From Streptomyces rimosus subsp. rimosus (GTDB lineage: Bacteria > Actinomycetota > Actinomycetes > Streptomycetales > Streptomycetaceae), in NCBI RefSeq assembly GCF_000720725.1, contig NZ_JOCQ01000059.1:36953-100952 (forward strand): 64,000 nucleotides of DNA, in the 5' to 3' direction. The notes under the pieces were generated by a model, which saw nothing but the letters and a program-made list of their open reading frames with translations, was not told where the DNA came from and did no database searches. Shown piece by piece: positions 34,033-43,254 of this stretch (position 1 is the stretch's first letter; every line of letters starts with the position of its first letter). A program made the position numbers and the translations under genes.

Positions 34033-35277
34033 ATGCGGCAGCGCACAGCGATCGTCATCGGCGGCGGGATCGGCGGCCTCACCGCCGCCGTCGCCCTGCA
34101 CCGGCAGGGGTGGGAGATCACCGTCCTGGAACGGGCCGCCGCGCTCGAACCCGTCGGGGCCGGTATCGCGCTGGCCGCCAACGCCCAGCGCGCGCTGGAC
34201 ACCATCGGCGCGGGAGACGCCGTACGCGCCATGGCCGTCCCGCAGATCAGGGGCGAGCTCCGGACTCCGCGCGGTCGCCGGCTGGCCCGTACGGACAACG
34301 CCGCGGTCGTACGGCGCTTCGGCGGCCCCGTCGTGGTCGCCCACCGCGCGGAGCTGATCGCCCTGCTCGCCGGGCGGCTGCCCGAAGGGGCCGTACGGAC
34401 CGGCGCGCCCGCCGAAGTGGCCGACCCGGGCGACCCCGCGCGCCCGGACCGCCCGGCCCGCGTCCGCCTCCTGGACCCGGCCGAAACCGCCCGCACACCC
34501 CACCTGACCGCCGACCTCGTCATAGCCGCCGACGGCATCCACTCCGCCACCCGCCGCTCCCTCTTCCCCGGACACCCGGAGCCCCGCTACGCCGGGTTCA
34601 CCAGTTGGCGCCTCGTCGTCCCGGCGCTCCGCCGTCCGTACGCCGCGCACGAGACGTGGGGGCCCGGCGGGGTGTGGGGGAGCGTGGCGCTGCACGACGG
34701 GCGGGTCTACGCCTATGCCACCGCGGCCGTGCCGCCCGGGGGCCGTGCGCCCGACGACGAACGGTCCGAGCTGCTGCGCCGGTTCGGCGGCTGGCACCAG
34801 CCCGTCCCCGAGATCCTGGCGGCCGCCGACCCGGCCGCCGTCCTGCGCAACGACGTCCGTACGGCGGCCCGGCCGCTGCCCGCCTGCCACCGCGGCCGGG
34901 TGGCTCTGCTCGGCGACGCCGTGCACCCGATGACGCCCAACCTCGGCCAGGGCGGCTGCCAGGCCATCGAGGACGCGATCGTGCTGGCACACCGCGTCGC
35001 GTCGGACCGGACCCTGGCGGCGGCCCTCGACGCGTACTCGCGGGAGCGGCTGCCGCGGACGACGGAGGTCGTGCGCCGGTCGGAGCGCATCGGCCGTCTC
35101 ACCACCTGGCGGTCCGCGCCCGCCGTCCTGCTGCGCCAGGCCGCCGTGGCCTGCACCGCGCGGTTCGCCCCGGACCTCGCGCTGCGCTCGCTCGACGGCA
35201 TCGCCGACTGGCGGCCCCCGGGCGGCACGTATGCTTCCGGGGCGCCCGGCGCACGCCCGGCGCACCCGGCGCGCTGA
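34033..35277 (+). CDS. FAD-dependent aromatic-hydroxylase-type monooxygenase
   Basis: 414 aa. GGGIGGLTAAVALHRQGW is the FAD-binding Rossmann start. DLVIAADGIHSATRR is the DG motif and GDAVHPMTPNLGQGGCQAIED the second FAD motif, together diagnostic for the para-hydroxybenzoate hydroxylase family. Expected reaction: NAD(P)H-dependent hydroxylation of an aromatic or polyketide-like substrate. ATG 34033 follows GGGAGGA. It is under the divergent TetR and its paired operators. Confidence 0.9.
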   Translation: MRQRTAIVIGGGIGGLTAAVALHRQGWEITVLERAAALEPVGAGIALAANAQRALDTIGAGDAVRAMAVPQIRGELRTPRGRRLARTDNAAVVRRFGGPVVVAHRAELIALLAGRLPEGAVRTGAPAEVADPGDPARPDRPARVRLLDPAETARTPHLTADLVIAADGIHSATRRSLFPGHPEPRYAGFTSWRLVVPALRRPYAAHETWGPGGVWGSVALHDGRVYAYATAAVPPGGRAPDDERSELLRRFGGWHQPVPEILAAADPAAVLRNDVRTAARPLPACHRGRVALLGDAVHPMTPNLGQGGCQAIEDAIVLAHRVASDRTLAAALDAYSRERLPRTTEVVRRSERIGRLTTWRSAPAVLLRQAAVACTARFAPDLALRSLDGIADWRPPGGTYASGAPGARPAHPAR

Positions 35278-35322
35278 CCAGCGCGTCACCGGAAACGGCG
35301 GCACAACCCCAGGGAGCCCTTC

Positions 35323-36228
35323 GTGAAGGTCGGCTGCATCGGACTCGGCGACATCGCACAGAAGGCGTACCTGCCGGTGCTCGGCGCGCAGCCCGGTGTC
35401 GAGCTGCACCTCCAGACCCGTACGCCGGCCACCCTGGAGCGGGTCGCCGCGACCTGCCGCCTGCCCGCCGACCGGTGCCACACCGATCTGGACGGGCTGC
35501 TCGCCGCCGGTCTGGACGCGGCGTTCGTGCACGCGCCCACCACCGCGCACCCGGAGATCGTCACCCGCCTCGTCGAGGCCGGGGTGCCGACGTACGTGGA
35601 CAAGCCGATTGCCTACGACCTGGCCGACACCGAGCGCATCGTGCGGCTCGCCGAGGAGCGCCGCGTCAGCCTGGCGGTCGGCTTCAACCGCCGCTACGCG
35701 CCGGGGTACGCGCAGTGCCTGGAGCACCCGCGCGACCTGATCCTCATGCAGAAGAACCGGGTCGGCCTCCCGGAGGGCCCCCGGACGCTGGTCCTGGACG
35801 ACTTCATCCACGTGGTCGACACGCTGCGGTTCCTGGCGCCCGGCACCGTCGAGCACGTGGACGTCCGGGCGAAGATCCGCGACGGCCTGATGCACCACGT
35901 GGTGTTGCACCTCTCCGGCGCCGGCTTCAGCGCCATCGGCAGCATGAACCGGCTCAGCGGTTCCGCGGAGGAGATCCTCGACGTGTCCGGCCAGGACACC
36001 AAGCGCCAGGTCGTCAACCTCGCCGAAATCATCGACCACAAGGGACAGCCGAGCGTGCGGCGGCGCGGCGACTGGGTACCGGTGGCCCGGCAGCGCGGCA
36101 TCGAGCAGATCGTGCTGGCCTTTCTGGACGACGTGCGGGCGGGCCGGTTCGTGCCGGCCGAGGACGCGCTGCGTACGCACGAGCTGTGCGAGCGGGTGAT
36201 CGAGGAGGCGCTGGCGCAGGCCGGGTGA
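35323..36228 (+). CDS. Gfo/Idh/MocA-family oxidoreductase
   Basis: 301 aa. The N-terminal Rossmann domain shows GLGDIAQKAYLPVL and the family motif YVDKPIAYD (Lys of the EKP-type motif). The C-terminal half is the alpha/beta substrate domain. Members oxidise or reduce sugars and cyclitols with NAD(P). GGAGCC precedes ATG 35323, 45 bp after the monooxygenase, so co-transcription is possible. It ends convergent with lnt, 11 bp away. Confidence 0.88.
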   Translation: MKVGCIGLGDIAQKAYLPVLGAQPGVELHLQTRTPATLERVAATCRLPADRCHTDLDGLLAAGLDAAFVHAPTTAHPEIVTRLVEAGVPTYVDKPIAYDLADTERIVRLAEERRVSLAVGFNRRYAPGYAQCLEHPRDLILMQKNRVGLPEGPRTLVLDDFIHVVDTLRFLAPGTVEHVDVRAKIRDGLMHHVVLHLSGAGFSAIGSMNRLSGSAEEILDVSGQDTKRQVVNLAEIIDHKGQPSVRRRGDWVPVARQRGIEQIVLAFLDDVRAGRFVPAEDALRTHELCERVIEEALAQAG

Positions 36229-36239
36229 GGCGACGGGCC

Positions 36240-37823
36240 TCACGGTTTCCGCTCCGCTGCCCCGCGTGCGCCTCGGCGTGACCGCAACGCCCGCGCCCCC
36301 GCCGTCACCGCGTACGCCCCGAGCGCCAGCATCGCGCCGTACAGGGCCCAGTCGCCGAAGCGCACGTACGGGCTGGTGCCCTCGGCCAGCGGGATGTCGT
36401 ACACGGCCGCCGCACCTCGCTCGGTGCCGAGGCGGCCGCCCACCGGCTCGCCCCGCGGCCCGTACACCGCGCTCACCCCGGTCAGCGTGGCGTGCGCCAT
36501 CGGCCGCCAGGTCTCGGCGGCCCGCAGCGCGGCCAGCGAGGCGTGCTGGGCGGGCGCCCAGCTGTCCTGGAAGGTCGAGGTGGAGGACTGGGCGACCAGC
36601 AACTGCGCGCCATCGTGCGCCAGTTGACGGCTCATGTCCGGGAACGCCGACTCGAAGCAAACCAGCGGCCCCACGCGCAGCCCGCCCGCCGAGCCGACCG
36701 GCATCAGCACCTGCCGGGTGCCGCGCATCCGGTTCTGGTCGGCGGCCTTGCCGACGTGCGTCGCCCAGCCCAGCACGGAACGCAGCGGGATGTACTCGCC
36801 GAACGGAACCAGGCGCATCTTGTCGTAGCGGTGGCCGGTCGCGCCCTGCGGGCCGACCAGGACGGAACTCTTGTAGATGCCGGGCCGGTCGGCGCGCCGC
36901 CCGTCGACGTTCACCAGGAGGTCGGCGCCCACGTCCCGGGAAAGCGCGGCGAGCCGGGCCGACATGGCCGGATTGCGGGTCAGGTCGCGGTTGACGCTGC
37001 TCTCTCCCCAGACCACCAGCTGGACGCCGCGCCCGGCCAGCGAGCGGGTCAGCTCATCGCCGCGGGCTATCCGCGGGTCCGCGCCCACGATCTCGCCCGG
37101 CTGGACGAGGCCGACGCGGACCGTGCCGGCCGGCCGCGGCACCGGCGCCCACAGCCAGGCCGCGGTGCTGCCGACAGCGCAGATGAGGAGGCCCGCCACC
37201 GCCGGTACGCGGGCCCGCCGCACCGCGACGAGCAGGGCGAGCGCGGCGTTCACCGACACGATGAGCAGGCTCAGCAGCCACACCCCGCCGAGCGAGGCGA
37301 GCCGCAGCGCGGGCGGCACCTGCCACTGGCTGGCGCCCAGCAGCCCCCAGGGCCCGCCCAAGTACTCCCAGGACCTGACCAGTTCGACCATCAGCCAGCC
37401 GGACGGTACGAGGACGAGGGACGCGGCGCACCGGGCCGCGCCCGGGCTGCCGTGCAGCAGCGCCCGTACGAGCAGGCCCCAGGGCGCCCACAACAGGCCG
37501 AGCAGTGCGGCCAGCACGAGGATGAACACGTGCAGGCTCGGCAGCAGCCAGTGGTGGACGGCCAGCATGAAGCCCGCGCCGCCGAGCCAGCCGTCCAGGG
37601 CCGCGCGGCGGTTCGTCCGGGCCGAGCGCGCCAGCAGGATCCACGGGACGAGGGCGGCGTAGGCCAGCCACCACAGGGCGGGCGCCGGGAACGCGAGCGC
37701 GGGCAGCGCTCCGGCCACGACCGCGGCGGCGCCGCGTGTCCAGGGCGACGTGAGCCCGCGGTGCCGCTCTTCGCGGACGCGTCCCCGGCCCGTTTCCCTC
37801 CGGCCGTCGGCCGACACCTGCAT
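36240..37823 (-). CDS. lnt: Apolipoprotein N-acyltransferase
   Basis: 527 aa. About six hydrophobic segments in the N-terminal half and again one at the C-terminus frame a nitrilase-like domain with the catalytic Glu (VVWGESS), Lys (DKMRLVPFGEYIPL) and Cys (VCFESAFP). It adds a third acyl chain to the N-terminal Cys of lipoproteins at the outer membrane face. Actinobacteria, unlike most Gram-positives, have it. Start ATG 37823 was chosen because AGGAGGAGA lies directly upstream; the longer frame lacks this. Confidence 0.9.
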   Translation of the reverse strand: MQVSADGRRETGRGRVREERHRGLTSPWTRGAAAVVAGALPALAFPAPALWWLAYAALVPWILLARSARTNRRAALDGWLGGAGFMLAVHHWLLPSLHVFILVLAALLGLLWAPWGLLVRALLHGSPGAARCAASLVLVPSGWLMVELVRSWEYLGGPWGLLGASQWQVPPALRLASLGGVWLLSLLIVSVNAALALLVAVRRARVPAVAGLLICAVGSTAAWLWAPVPRPAGTVRVGLVQPGEIVGADPRIARGDELTRSLAGRGVQLVVWGESSVNRDLTRNPAMSARLAALSRDVGADLLVNVDGRRADRPGIYKSSVLVGPQGATGHRYDKMRLVPFGEYIPLRSVLGWATHVGKAADQNRMRGTRQVLMPVGSAGGLRVGPLVCFESAFPDMSRQLAHDGAQLLVAQSSTSTFQDSWAPAQHASLAALRAAETWRPMAHATLTGVSAVYGPRGEPVGGRLGTERGAAAVYDIPLAEGTSPYVRFGDWALYGAMLALGAYAVTAGARALRSRRGARGAAERKP

Positions 37824-37904
37824 GCCGTCTCCTCCTTCGGAGCCCTCCGTCGGATCGCAGCACCCAGTGTGCGCGCGTCGGCCGATCATGGACAGCAGGG
37901 CCCG

Positions 37905-38420
37905 TCAGGCGTGCGCCGGAAGCAGTTGGCGCCACTTCTCGTGGACGACGACCTCGGTCAGCAGCCATCCGTCGGCGGCGCGGCGGGCGGCGAAGACATA
38001 GCGGCCGGCGCAGGTGTAGTTCGGGGCGGCCGACGCGCCGGCGGACGGGCCGGGCGGGGTGCCGTGCGGGTCCGCGAGGTGCATCGGGTTCAGGTAGTCG
38101 GCCTGCACGGTGGCGGTGTCGCCGGGCGCGCCGCCGTCGCGCAGCTCGATGCCGATCCGCCGGTTGACGATCAGGTGCTGGCGTACGGGGAAGCGCCGCA
38201 TCATTTCGGCGAGCCAGTCCGCGACCGCGTCGGCGCTGCCCGCGATGCCGCCCGCCGAGCGGTAGTCGACGTGCGCCCCGGGGGCGAACAGGGCCCGGTA
38301 GGCGGCCCAGTCGCCGTCGTCCACGGCGATCGCGTAGCCGGTGACCAGGTCGTCGATGGCGAGGCGGTCCATGACAGTGGTGTGTTCCACGCGCTGGGTC
38401 ATCGCCTCAGTGTTCGGCAT
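37905..38420 (-). CDS. SnoaL/NTF2-like protein
   Basis: 171 aa cone-fold protein. MDRLAIDDLVTGYAIAVDDGDWAAYRALF is the typical N-terminal helix pair, followed by HVDY and the C-terminal WLLTEVVVHEKW. The superfamily contains cyclases, isomerases, hydroxylase-like enzymes and non-enzymatic binding proteins. No specific role can be given. ATG 38420 is used; ATG 38402 is a possible shorter start. Confidence 0.82.
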   Translation of the reverse strand: MPNTEAMTQRVEHTTVMDRLAIDDLVTGYAIAVDDGDWAAYRALFAPGAHVDYRSAGGIAGSADAVADWLAEMMRRFPVRQHLIVNRRIGIELRDGGAPGDTATVQADYLNPMHLADPHGTPPGPSAGASAAPNYTCAGRYVFAARRAADGWLLTEVVVHEKWRQLLPAHA

Positions 38421-38500
38421 GCGCGGGGCGGCGCCAAGGGGACGGGAGGCACGGCCGCGGGCCCCAGCCGTCGGCGGGGGCCCGCGGGCGGTGCGGCCGG

Positions 38501-40417
38501 TCAGCGCGCCGCGGTCGGTTCCGTCGCCGTGCGGTCGGCGCGTTCCCCGGAGGTCTCCGCCTGCTCGAACTGCGTGCGGTACAGCTCCTCGTACCGTCCG
38601 CCCGCCGCGAGCAGCGCGTCGTGCGTGCCGCGTTCGACGATCCGCCCGTCCTCGACCACCAGGATCAGGTCGGCGGCCCGTACGGTCGACAGCCGGTGGG
38701 CGATCACCACGGACGTACGGCCCTCCAGCGCCTCGGTCAGCGCTTCCTGCACCGCCGCCTCGGAGGTGTTGTCCAGATGGGCGGTGGCCTCGTCGAGGAT
38801 CACCACGCGCGGCCGGGCCAGCAGCAGGCGGGCGATGGTCAGCCGCTGCCGTTCACCGCCCGAGAGCCGGTAGCCGCGCTCGCCGACCACCGTGTCCAGG
38901 CCGTCCGGCAGCGAGGCGATCAGGCCGTCCAGACGGGCGCGGCGCAGCGCGTCCCACAGCTCGTCCTCGCCGGCCCCGGGCCGGGCCAGCCGCAGGTTCT
39001 CGCGGATGGTGTCGTGGAAGAGGTGGCCGTCCTGGGTCACCATGCCGAGGGTGTCGCGGATCGAGTCGGCCGTCAGATCGCGTACGTCCACGCCGCCGAC
39101 CCGTACCGCGCCGGCGTCCACGTCGTACAGCCGCGGCAGCAGCTGCGCGATGGTCGACTTGCCGGCGCCCGAGGAGCCGACCAGGGCGACCATGTGGCCC
39201 GGTTCCGCGCGGAAGGAGAGACCGTGCAGCACCTCGGCGCCGCCCCGGGTGTCCAGGGACGCCACCTCTTCGAGGGAGGCCAGGGAGACCTTGTCGGCGG
39301 ACGGGTAGCCGAAGCGCACGGAGTCGAACTCCACCGCGACCGGTCCCTCCGGCACCGCGCGGGCGTCCGGCTTCTCCTCGATCAGCGGCTTGAGGTCCAG
39401 CACCTCGAAGACCCGCTCGAAGCTGACCAGCGCGCTCATCACCTCGGTGTGCGCGCCGGACAGCGCCGTCAGCGGCGCGTACAGGCGGGTCAGCAGCAGG
39501 GCCAGCGACACGATGGAGCCCGCTTCGAGGTGGCCGCGCAGTGCCAGGAAGCCGCCGAGGCCGTAGACGACGGCCAGCGCGAGGGCGGAGACGAGGGTGA
39601 GCGCGGTGACGAAGTACGTCTGGACCATGGCCGTGCGCACCCCGATGTCGCGCACCCGCCGCGCCCGTGCGGCGAACTCCGCCGACTCGTGCGCCGGACG
39701 GCCGAACAGCTTGATGAGGGTGGCGCCGGGCGCGGAGAACCGCTCGGTCATCCGGGTGCCCATCGCGGCGTTGTGGTCGGCCGCCTCCCGCCGCAGCCCG
39801 GCCAGCCGGCGGCCGACCCGGCGCGCGGGCAGGACGAACACCGGCAGCAGCACCAGCGCGATCAGCGTGATCTGCCACGACAGGCTCAGCATCACCACGA
39901 GCGTCAGCAGCAGCGTCACGATGTTGCCGACCACGCTGGACAGCGTGTCGCTGAACGCCCGCTGCGCGCCGATCACATCGTTGTTGAGGCGGCTGACCAG
40001 CGCTCCCGTGCGGGTACGGGTGAAGAAGGCGACCGGCATCCGCTGCACGTGGTCGTAGACGGTGGTCCGCAGGTCGAGGATCAGGCCCTCGCCGAGGCCC
40101 GCCGACAGCCGGCGGGCCAGCAGGCCCAGACCCGCCTCCGCCACCGCGATGGCGGCGATCAGCCCGGCGAGCTTGAGGACGGTGCCGGCCGCCGCGCCGC
40201 CCACGATGCCGTCGACCACCCGGCCCGCGAGCACCGGCGTGACCACCGCGAGCGCCGCGGTCACCGTGCTCAGCACCAGGAACCAGGCCAGCGCGCGGCG
40301 GTGCGGCCGGGCGAAGGCGACGATGCGCCGCAGCGTCGCGCGGGAGAACGGGCGCCGGTCGCGCTGCGCGTTCAAGGTGCTGTGCAGCGAATGCCAGGCG
40401 GTGACTTCCATGTCCAT
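38501..40417 (-). CDS. ABC exporter half-transporter (permease fused to ATPase), SoxR-controlled
   Basis: 638 aa. Six membrane helices (~40-330) fused to an ABC ATPase: Walker A GSSGAGKST, Q-loop, signature LSGGERQR, Walker B VVILDEAT and the H-loop His in VIAHRLS. It is a type IV (MsbA-like) exporter that would work as a dimer. GGAGG lies upstream of ATG 40417. The promoter has a perfect SoxR-type box; in S. coelicolor SoxR directly activates an ABC transporter gene, so this is probably an exporter for redox-active metabolites. Confidence 0.93.
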   Translation of the reverse strand: MDMEVTAWHSLHSTLNAQRDRRPFSRATLRRIVAFARPHRRALAWFLVLSTVTAALAVVTPVLAGRVVDGIVGGAAAGTVLKLAGLIAAIAVAEAGLGLLARRLSAGLGEGLILDLRTTVYDHVQRMPVAFFTRTRTGALVSRLNNDVIGAQRAFSDTLSSVVGNIVTLLLTLVVMLSLSWQITLIALVLLPVFVLPARRVGRRLAGLRREAADHNAAMGTRMTERFSAPGATLIKLFGRPAHESAEFAARARRVRDIGVRTAMVQTYFVTALTLVSALALAVVYGLGGFLALRGHLEAGSIVSLALLLTRLYAPLTALSGAHTEVMSALVSFERVFEVLDLKPLIEEKPDARAVPEGPVAVEFDSVRFGYPSADKVSLASLEEVASLDTRGGAEVLHGLSFRAEPGHMVALVGSSGAGKSTIAQLLPRLYDVDAGAVRVGGVDVRDLTADSIRDTLGMVTQDGHLFHDTIRENLRLARPGAGEDELWDALRRARLDGLIASLPDGLDTVVGERGYRLSGGERQRLTIARLLLARPRVVILDEATAHLDNTSEAAVQEALTEALEGRTSVVIAHRLSTVRAADLILVVEDGRIVERGTHDALLAAGGRYEELYRTQFEQAETSGERADRTATEPTAAR

Positions 40418-40488
40418 CGCGGTCCTCCGGGGCGGCGTGGTCGGCATGGGTGAGGTGCGCGGGCCGTGCTGCCCGGCGACATGCCAGA

Positions 40489-40520
40489 AGCTATGACCTC
40501 AACCAATGTTGAGGTCAAGG
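40489..40520 (-). promoter_or_regulatory. SoxR-type promoter of the ABC exporter
   Basis: On the - strand TTGACC (-35) and TAGCTT (-10) are 19 bp apart. The spacer holds the inverted repeat CCTCAA-N6-TTGAGG (40497-40514 on +), which matches the SoxR box; the wider 10-bp arms run 40494-40517. The overlong 19-bp spacer is the hallmark of MerR-family activation by DNA distortion. Confidence 0.88.
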
Positions 40521-40561
40521 GATTCCCTTGTCGGCGCGCCGGGGCGGGGCATACGGGCCCC

Positions 40562-42643
40562 TCAGGTGGCCGCCGCCCGCCGCCAGGCAGCGGCGCGCAA
40601 CAGCCGTAGCCCGTTGAGGCCGACCAGGACCGTCGAGCCCTCGTGGCCGAGTACGCCCAGCGGCAGTGGCAGGTGTCCGGCCAGGTCCCAGGTGACCAGC
40701 ACGCCGATGCACACGGACGCGATGACCAGGTTCTGGACCACCAGCCGTCGCGCCCGTCGCGAGAGCGCGACGACGGTGGGCACCGCCCCGGTCTCGTCGC
40801 GCACCACCACCGCGTCGGCCGTCTCCAGGGCCAGGTCGGAGCCCACCCGGCCCATCGCGACGCCGCTGTGCGCGGCTGCCAGCGCGGGCGCGTCGTTCAC
40901 GCCGTCGCCGACCACCAGCACCTTCGCGCCGCCGTCCTGCCAGGCGCGGACCGCGGCCACCTTGTCCTGCGGCAGCAGTCCGGCCCGTACGTCCGTGATG
41001 CCGCACTCCTCGGCCGTACGGGCGGCGGCGCGGGCGTGGTCACCGGTCAGCAGCGTCACGCCGGTGCCGGTCAGGCGGTGCAGCCGGGCCACGGCCTCGG
41101 GAGCGCCGGGGCGCAGCCGGTCGGCGACGGCCAGTACGGCAACGGGCCGGGCGTCCACCAGTACCGCCACCGCGGTGTGACCGGCGGCCCCCACCTCCTC
41201 CGCGCCGGCGCGCGCCTCGCGCACCAGCTCCTCGGCGAGCCCGTCGGTGCTCCCGGGCGCTCCCGCGCTCAGCAGCGCCGCCGGACTGCCGACCTGTACG
41301 ACGCGCCCCTCCACCACCGCGCGCACGCCCCGTCCCGGCATGGACAAGAACTCCCGCGCGCCGGACACCCGCAGGCCGCGGCCCCGCGCGGCGGCGACCA
41401 CGGCGCGGGCCAGCGGATGTTCGCTGGGCAGCTCCGCCGCGGCGGCGTACGCGAGCGCCTGCCGCTCGTCCGCGCCGCCCAGCGCCCGCACCCCGGCGAC
41501 CCGTGGCGCACCCTCGGTGAGCGTGCCGGTCTTGTCCATCGCCACCCGGGTGACCGCGCCCAGCCCCTCCATCGCCACGGCCGACTTGACCAGGACGCCG
41601 TGCCGCCCGGCGGTGGCGATCGCGGACAGCAGCGGCGGCATGGTGGCCAGCACGACCGCGCACGGCGACGCCACGATCATGAAGGTCATCGCCCGCAGCA
41701 GGGTCGCGGTGAAGTCCGCGCCGAAAAGGAGCGGCAGTGCGAACAGCGCCAGGGTCGCCAGCACCACCACGGCGGAGTAGCGCTGTTCCACCGTCTCGAT
41801 GAAGACCTGGGTGGGCGCCTTGGTCCGGCCCGCCTCCTCGACCATCGCCACGATCCGGGCGATCGCTGACTCGGAGGCGTCCTTGGCGACCCGTACCCGC
41901 AGCGCGCCGGTGCCGTTCAGCGTCCCGGCGAACACCTCGTCGCCCGCGGCCTTGTCCACCGGCAGCGGCTCACCGGTGATGGTGGCCTGGTCCACCTCGC
42001 TCGCACCGTCCAGCACCGTGCCGTCGGCGGGCAGCCGCTCCCCGGGGCGTACGAGCACGGTCTCGCCCACCCGCAGCGCGGCGGCCTCGACGGTCTCCTC
42101 CCGGCCGCCGGCCGTCAGCCGTACGGCGGTGGAGGGCGCGAGGTCGAGCAGGCCGCGTACGGAGTCCTCGGTGCGCCGGGTGGCCAGGGCCTCCAGCGCG
42201 CCCGAGACCGCGAAGATCACGATCAGCAGGCCGCCGTCCAGGAACTGCCCGATGGCCGCCGCGCCGACCGCCGCCACGACCATCAGCAGATCGACGTCCA
42301 GGGTCCGTTCGCGCAGCGCCCGCAGGCCCGCGAGGCCGGGCTCCCAGCCGCCGGCCGCGTAACACACCGCGTACAGCGGCCCCCACGTCCAGGCCGGGGC
42401 GCCCATCAGGTCGAGGGGGAAGGCCGGCAGGAAGGCGAGCGCGGCGAGGGCGGCCCAGCGCACCTCGGGCAGGGCGAGGAGCCGGCCGCGGCGCGGGGGA
42501 GGGGGTGGCGCAGTGGCAGGGGCGGTGGCAGGGGCGGTCCGGGTGGGTGCGTCGGCCGGTGCGGAGGCGTCGGCCGGGGCGGGCGCGCCGGTCGGGGCTG
42601 CCGGTGACCGGTGCGTACGGCCGTGGCTGGATGTGGACGTCAT
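40562..42643 (-). CDS. P1B-type heavy-metal-transporting ATPase
   Basis: 693 aa from ATG 42643. It has the P-type ATPase motifs: TGEPLPV (actuator), DKTGTLTEG with the phosphorylated Asp, SEHPLA (His-Pro of P1B pumps), TGDHARAA and GDGVNDAP. The membrane metal site is SPC (MIVASPCAVVL), used by Zn/Cd/Pb pumps. There is no N-terminal HMA or CxxC domain, but a Pro/Ala-rich tail of ~50 residues. The divergent ArsR/SmtB sensor with a zinc-type site supports Zn(II)/Cd(II) efflux. Confidence 0.9.
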   Translation of the reverse strand: MTSTSSHGRTHRSPAAPTGAPAPADASAPADAPTRTAPATAPATAPPPPPRRGRLLALPEVRWAALAALAFLPAFPLDLMGAPAWTWGPLYAVCYAAGGWEPGLAGLRALRERTLDVDLLMVVAAVGAAAIGQFLDGGLLIVIFAVSGALEALATRRTEDSVRGLLDLAPSTAVRLTAGGREETVEAAALRVGETVLVRPGERLPADGTVLDGASEVDQATITGEPLPVDKAAGDEVFAGTLNGTGALRVRVAKDASESAIARIVAMVEEAGRTKAPTQVFIETVEQRYSAVVVLATLALFALPLLFGADFTATLLRAMTFMIVASPCAVVLATMPPLLSAIATAGRHGVLVKSAVAMEGLGAVTRVAMDKTGTLTEGAPRVAGVRALGGADERQALAYAAAAELPSEHPLARAVVAAARGRGLRVSGAREFLSMPGRGVRAVVEGRVVQVGSPAALLSAGAPGSTDGLAEELVREARAGAEEVGAAGHTAVAVLVDARPVAVLAVADRLRPGAPEAVARLHRLTGTGVTLLTGDHARAAARTAEECGITDVRAGLLPQDKVAAVRAWQDGGAKVLVVGDGVNDAPALAAAHSGVAMGRVGSDLALETADAVVVRDETGAVPTVVALSRRARRLVVQNLVIASVCIGVLVTWDLAGHLPLPLGVLGHEGSTVLVGLNGLRLLRAAAWRRAAAT

Positions 42644-42697
42644 GCGGTACCTCAGGGGCGGGAGGGGAGCGGGACCCGCACACCATAGCCGAACACA

Positions 42698-42711
42698 TGA
42701 AGACGTCTTCA
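42698..42711. promoter_or_regulatory. ArsR/SmtB operator
   Basis: TGAAGACGTCTTCA is a perfect 14-bp palindrome in the 86-bp gap between the divergent P-type ATPase and regulator genes, similar in type to known SmtB/CzrA sites. Confidence 0.8.
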
Positions 42712-42729
42712 AGTATTGCCGAAGATACG

Positions 42730-43218
42730 ATGAGGCGTATGGGACACGGAGTCGACGGCAGGACCACACCGGCAGCGCATCTGGACGCGGACGCCGCCGC
42801 GACCATCGCCGCCACCCTTCAGGCGCTGGCCACGCCGTCGCGGCTGATGATCCTCACCCGGCTGCGGCAGGGGCCCTGCCCGGTGGGTGAGCTGGCCGAC
42901 GCGGTCGGCATGGAGCAGTCCGCGGTCTCCCACCAGCTGCGGCTGCTGCGGGCGCTGGGCCTGGTCACCGGCTCCCGCCGGGGCCGCCGGATCGTCTACA
43001 GCCTGTACGACACCCATGTCGCCCAGCTCCTCGACGAGGCCGTCTACCACATCGAGCACCTGCGGCTCGGCGCCCGCGACCTGCCCGACGCGGCGGAGGC
43101 GGGTGGGGAGGAAGAGCAACACGAGGCTGAAGGGGCCGAAGAGGTCGAAGAAGCCGCCGGGGCCGGAGCGGCCGCCCGGGCCCGGGCCGGAGCCGGGCCG
43201 AAGCCCCTCGGCCGCTGA
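42730..43218 (+). CDS. ArsR/SmtB-family metal sensor
   Basis: 162 aa. Winged HTH: CPVGELADAVGMEQSAVSHQLRLLRALGLVTGSRRGRRIVYSL. Helix alpha-5 carries Asp94, His96, His107 and His110, the D-x-H-x10-H-x2-H pattern of zinc-sensing SmtB/CzrA/NmtR proteins. It should repress the divergent P-type ATPase and release on metal binding. The last ~45 residues are a Glu/Ala-rich low-complexity tail. ATG 42730 is used; ATG 42739, just after GAGG, is equally possible. Confidence 0.9.
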   Translation: MRRMGHGVDGRTTPAAHLDADAAATIAATLQALATPSRLMILTRLRQGPCPVGELADAVGMEQSAVSHQLRLLRALGLVTGSRRGRRIVYSLYDTHVAQLLDEAVYHIEHLRLGARDLPDAAEAGGEEEQHEAEGAEEVEEAAGAGAAARARAGAGPKPLGR

Positions 43219-43254
43219 CCCGCACGGAAGCCCGCCCGGCGTACGCGCCCGCGT

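Noticed and set aside
33228..36281. 1,017-codon + frame across tetR, the monooxygenase and the Gfo gene
   Set aside because: Overlaps three well-supported genes in another frame; Arg-rich without domains.
36492..38873. Long + frame (793 codons) opposite lnt and the SnoaL gene
   Set aside because: Gln/His/Arg-rich shadow; the - strand genes show clear catalytic motifs.
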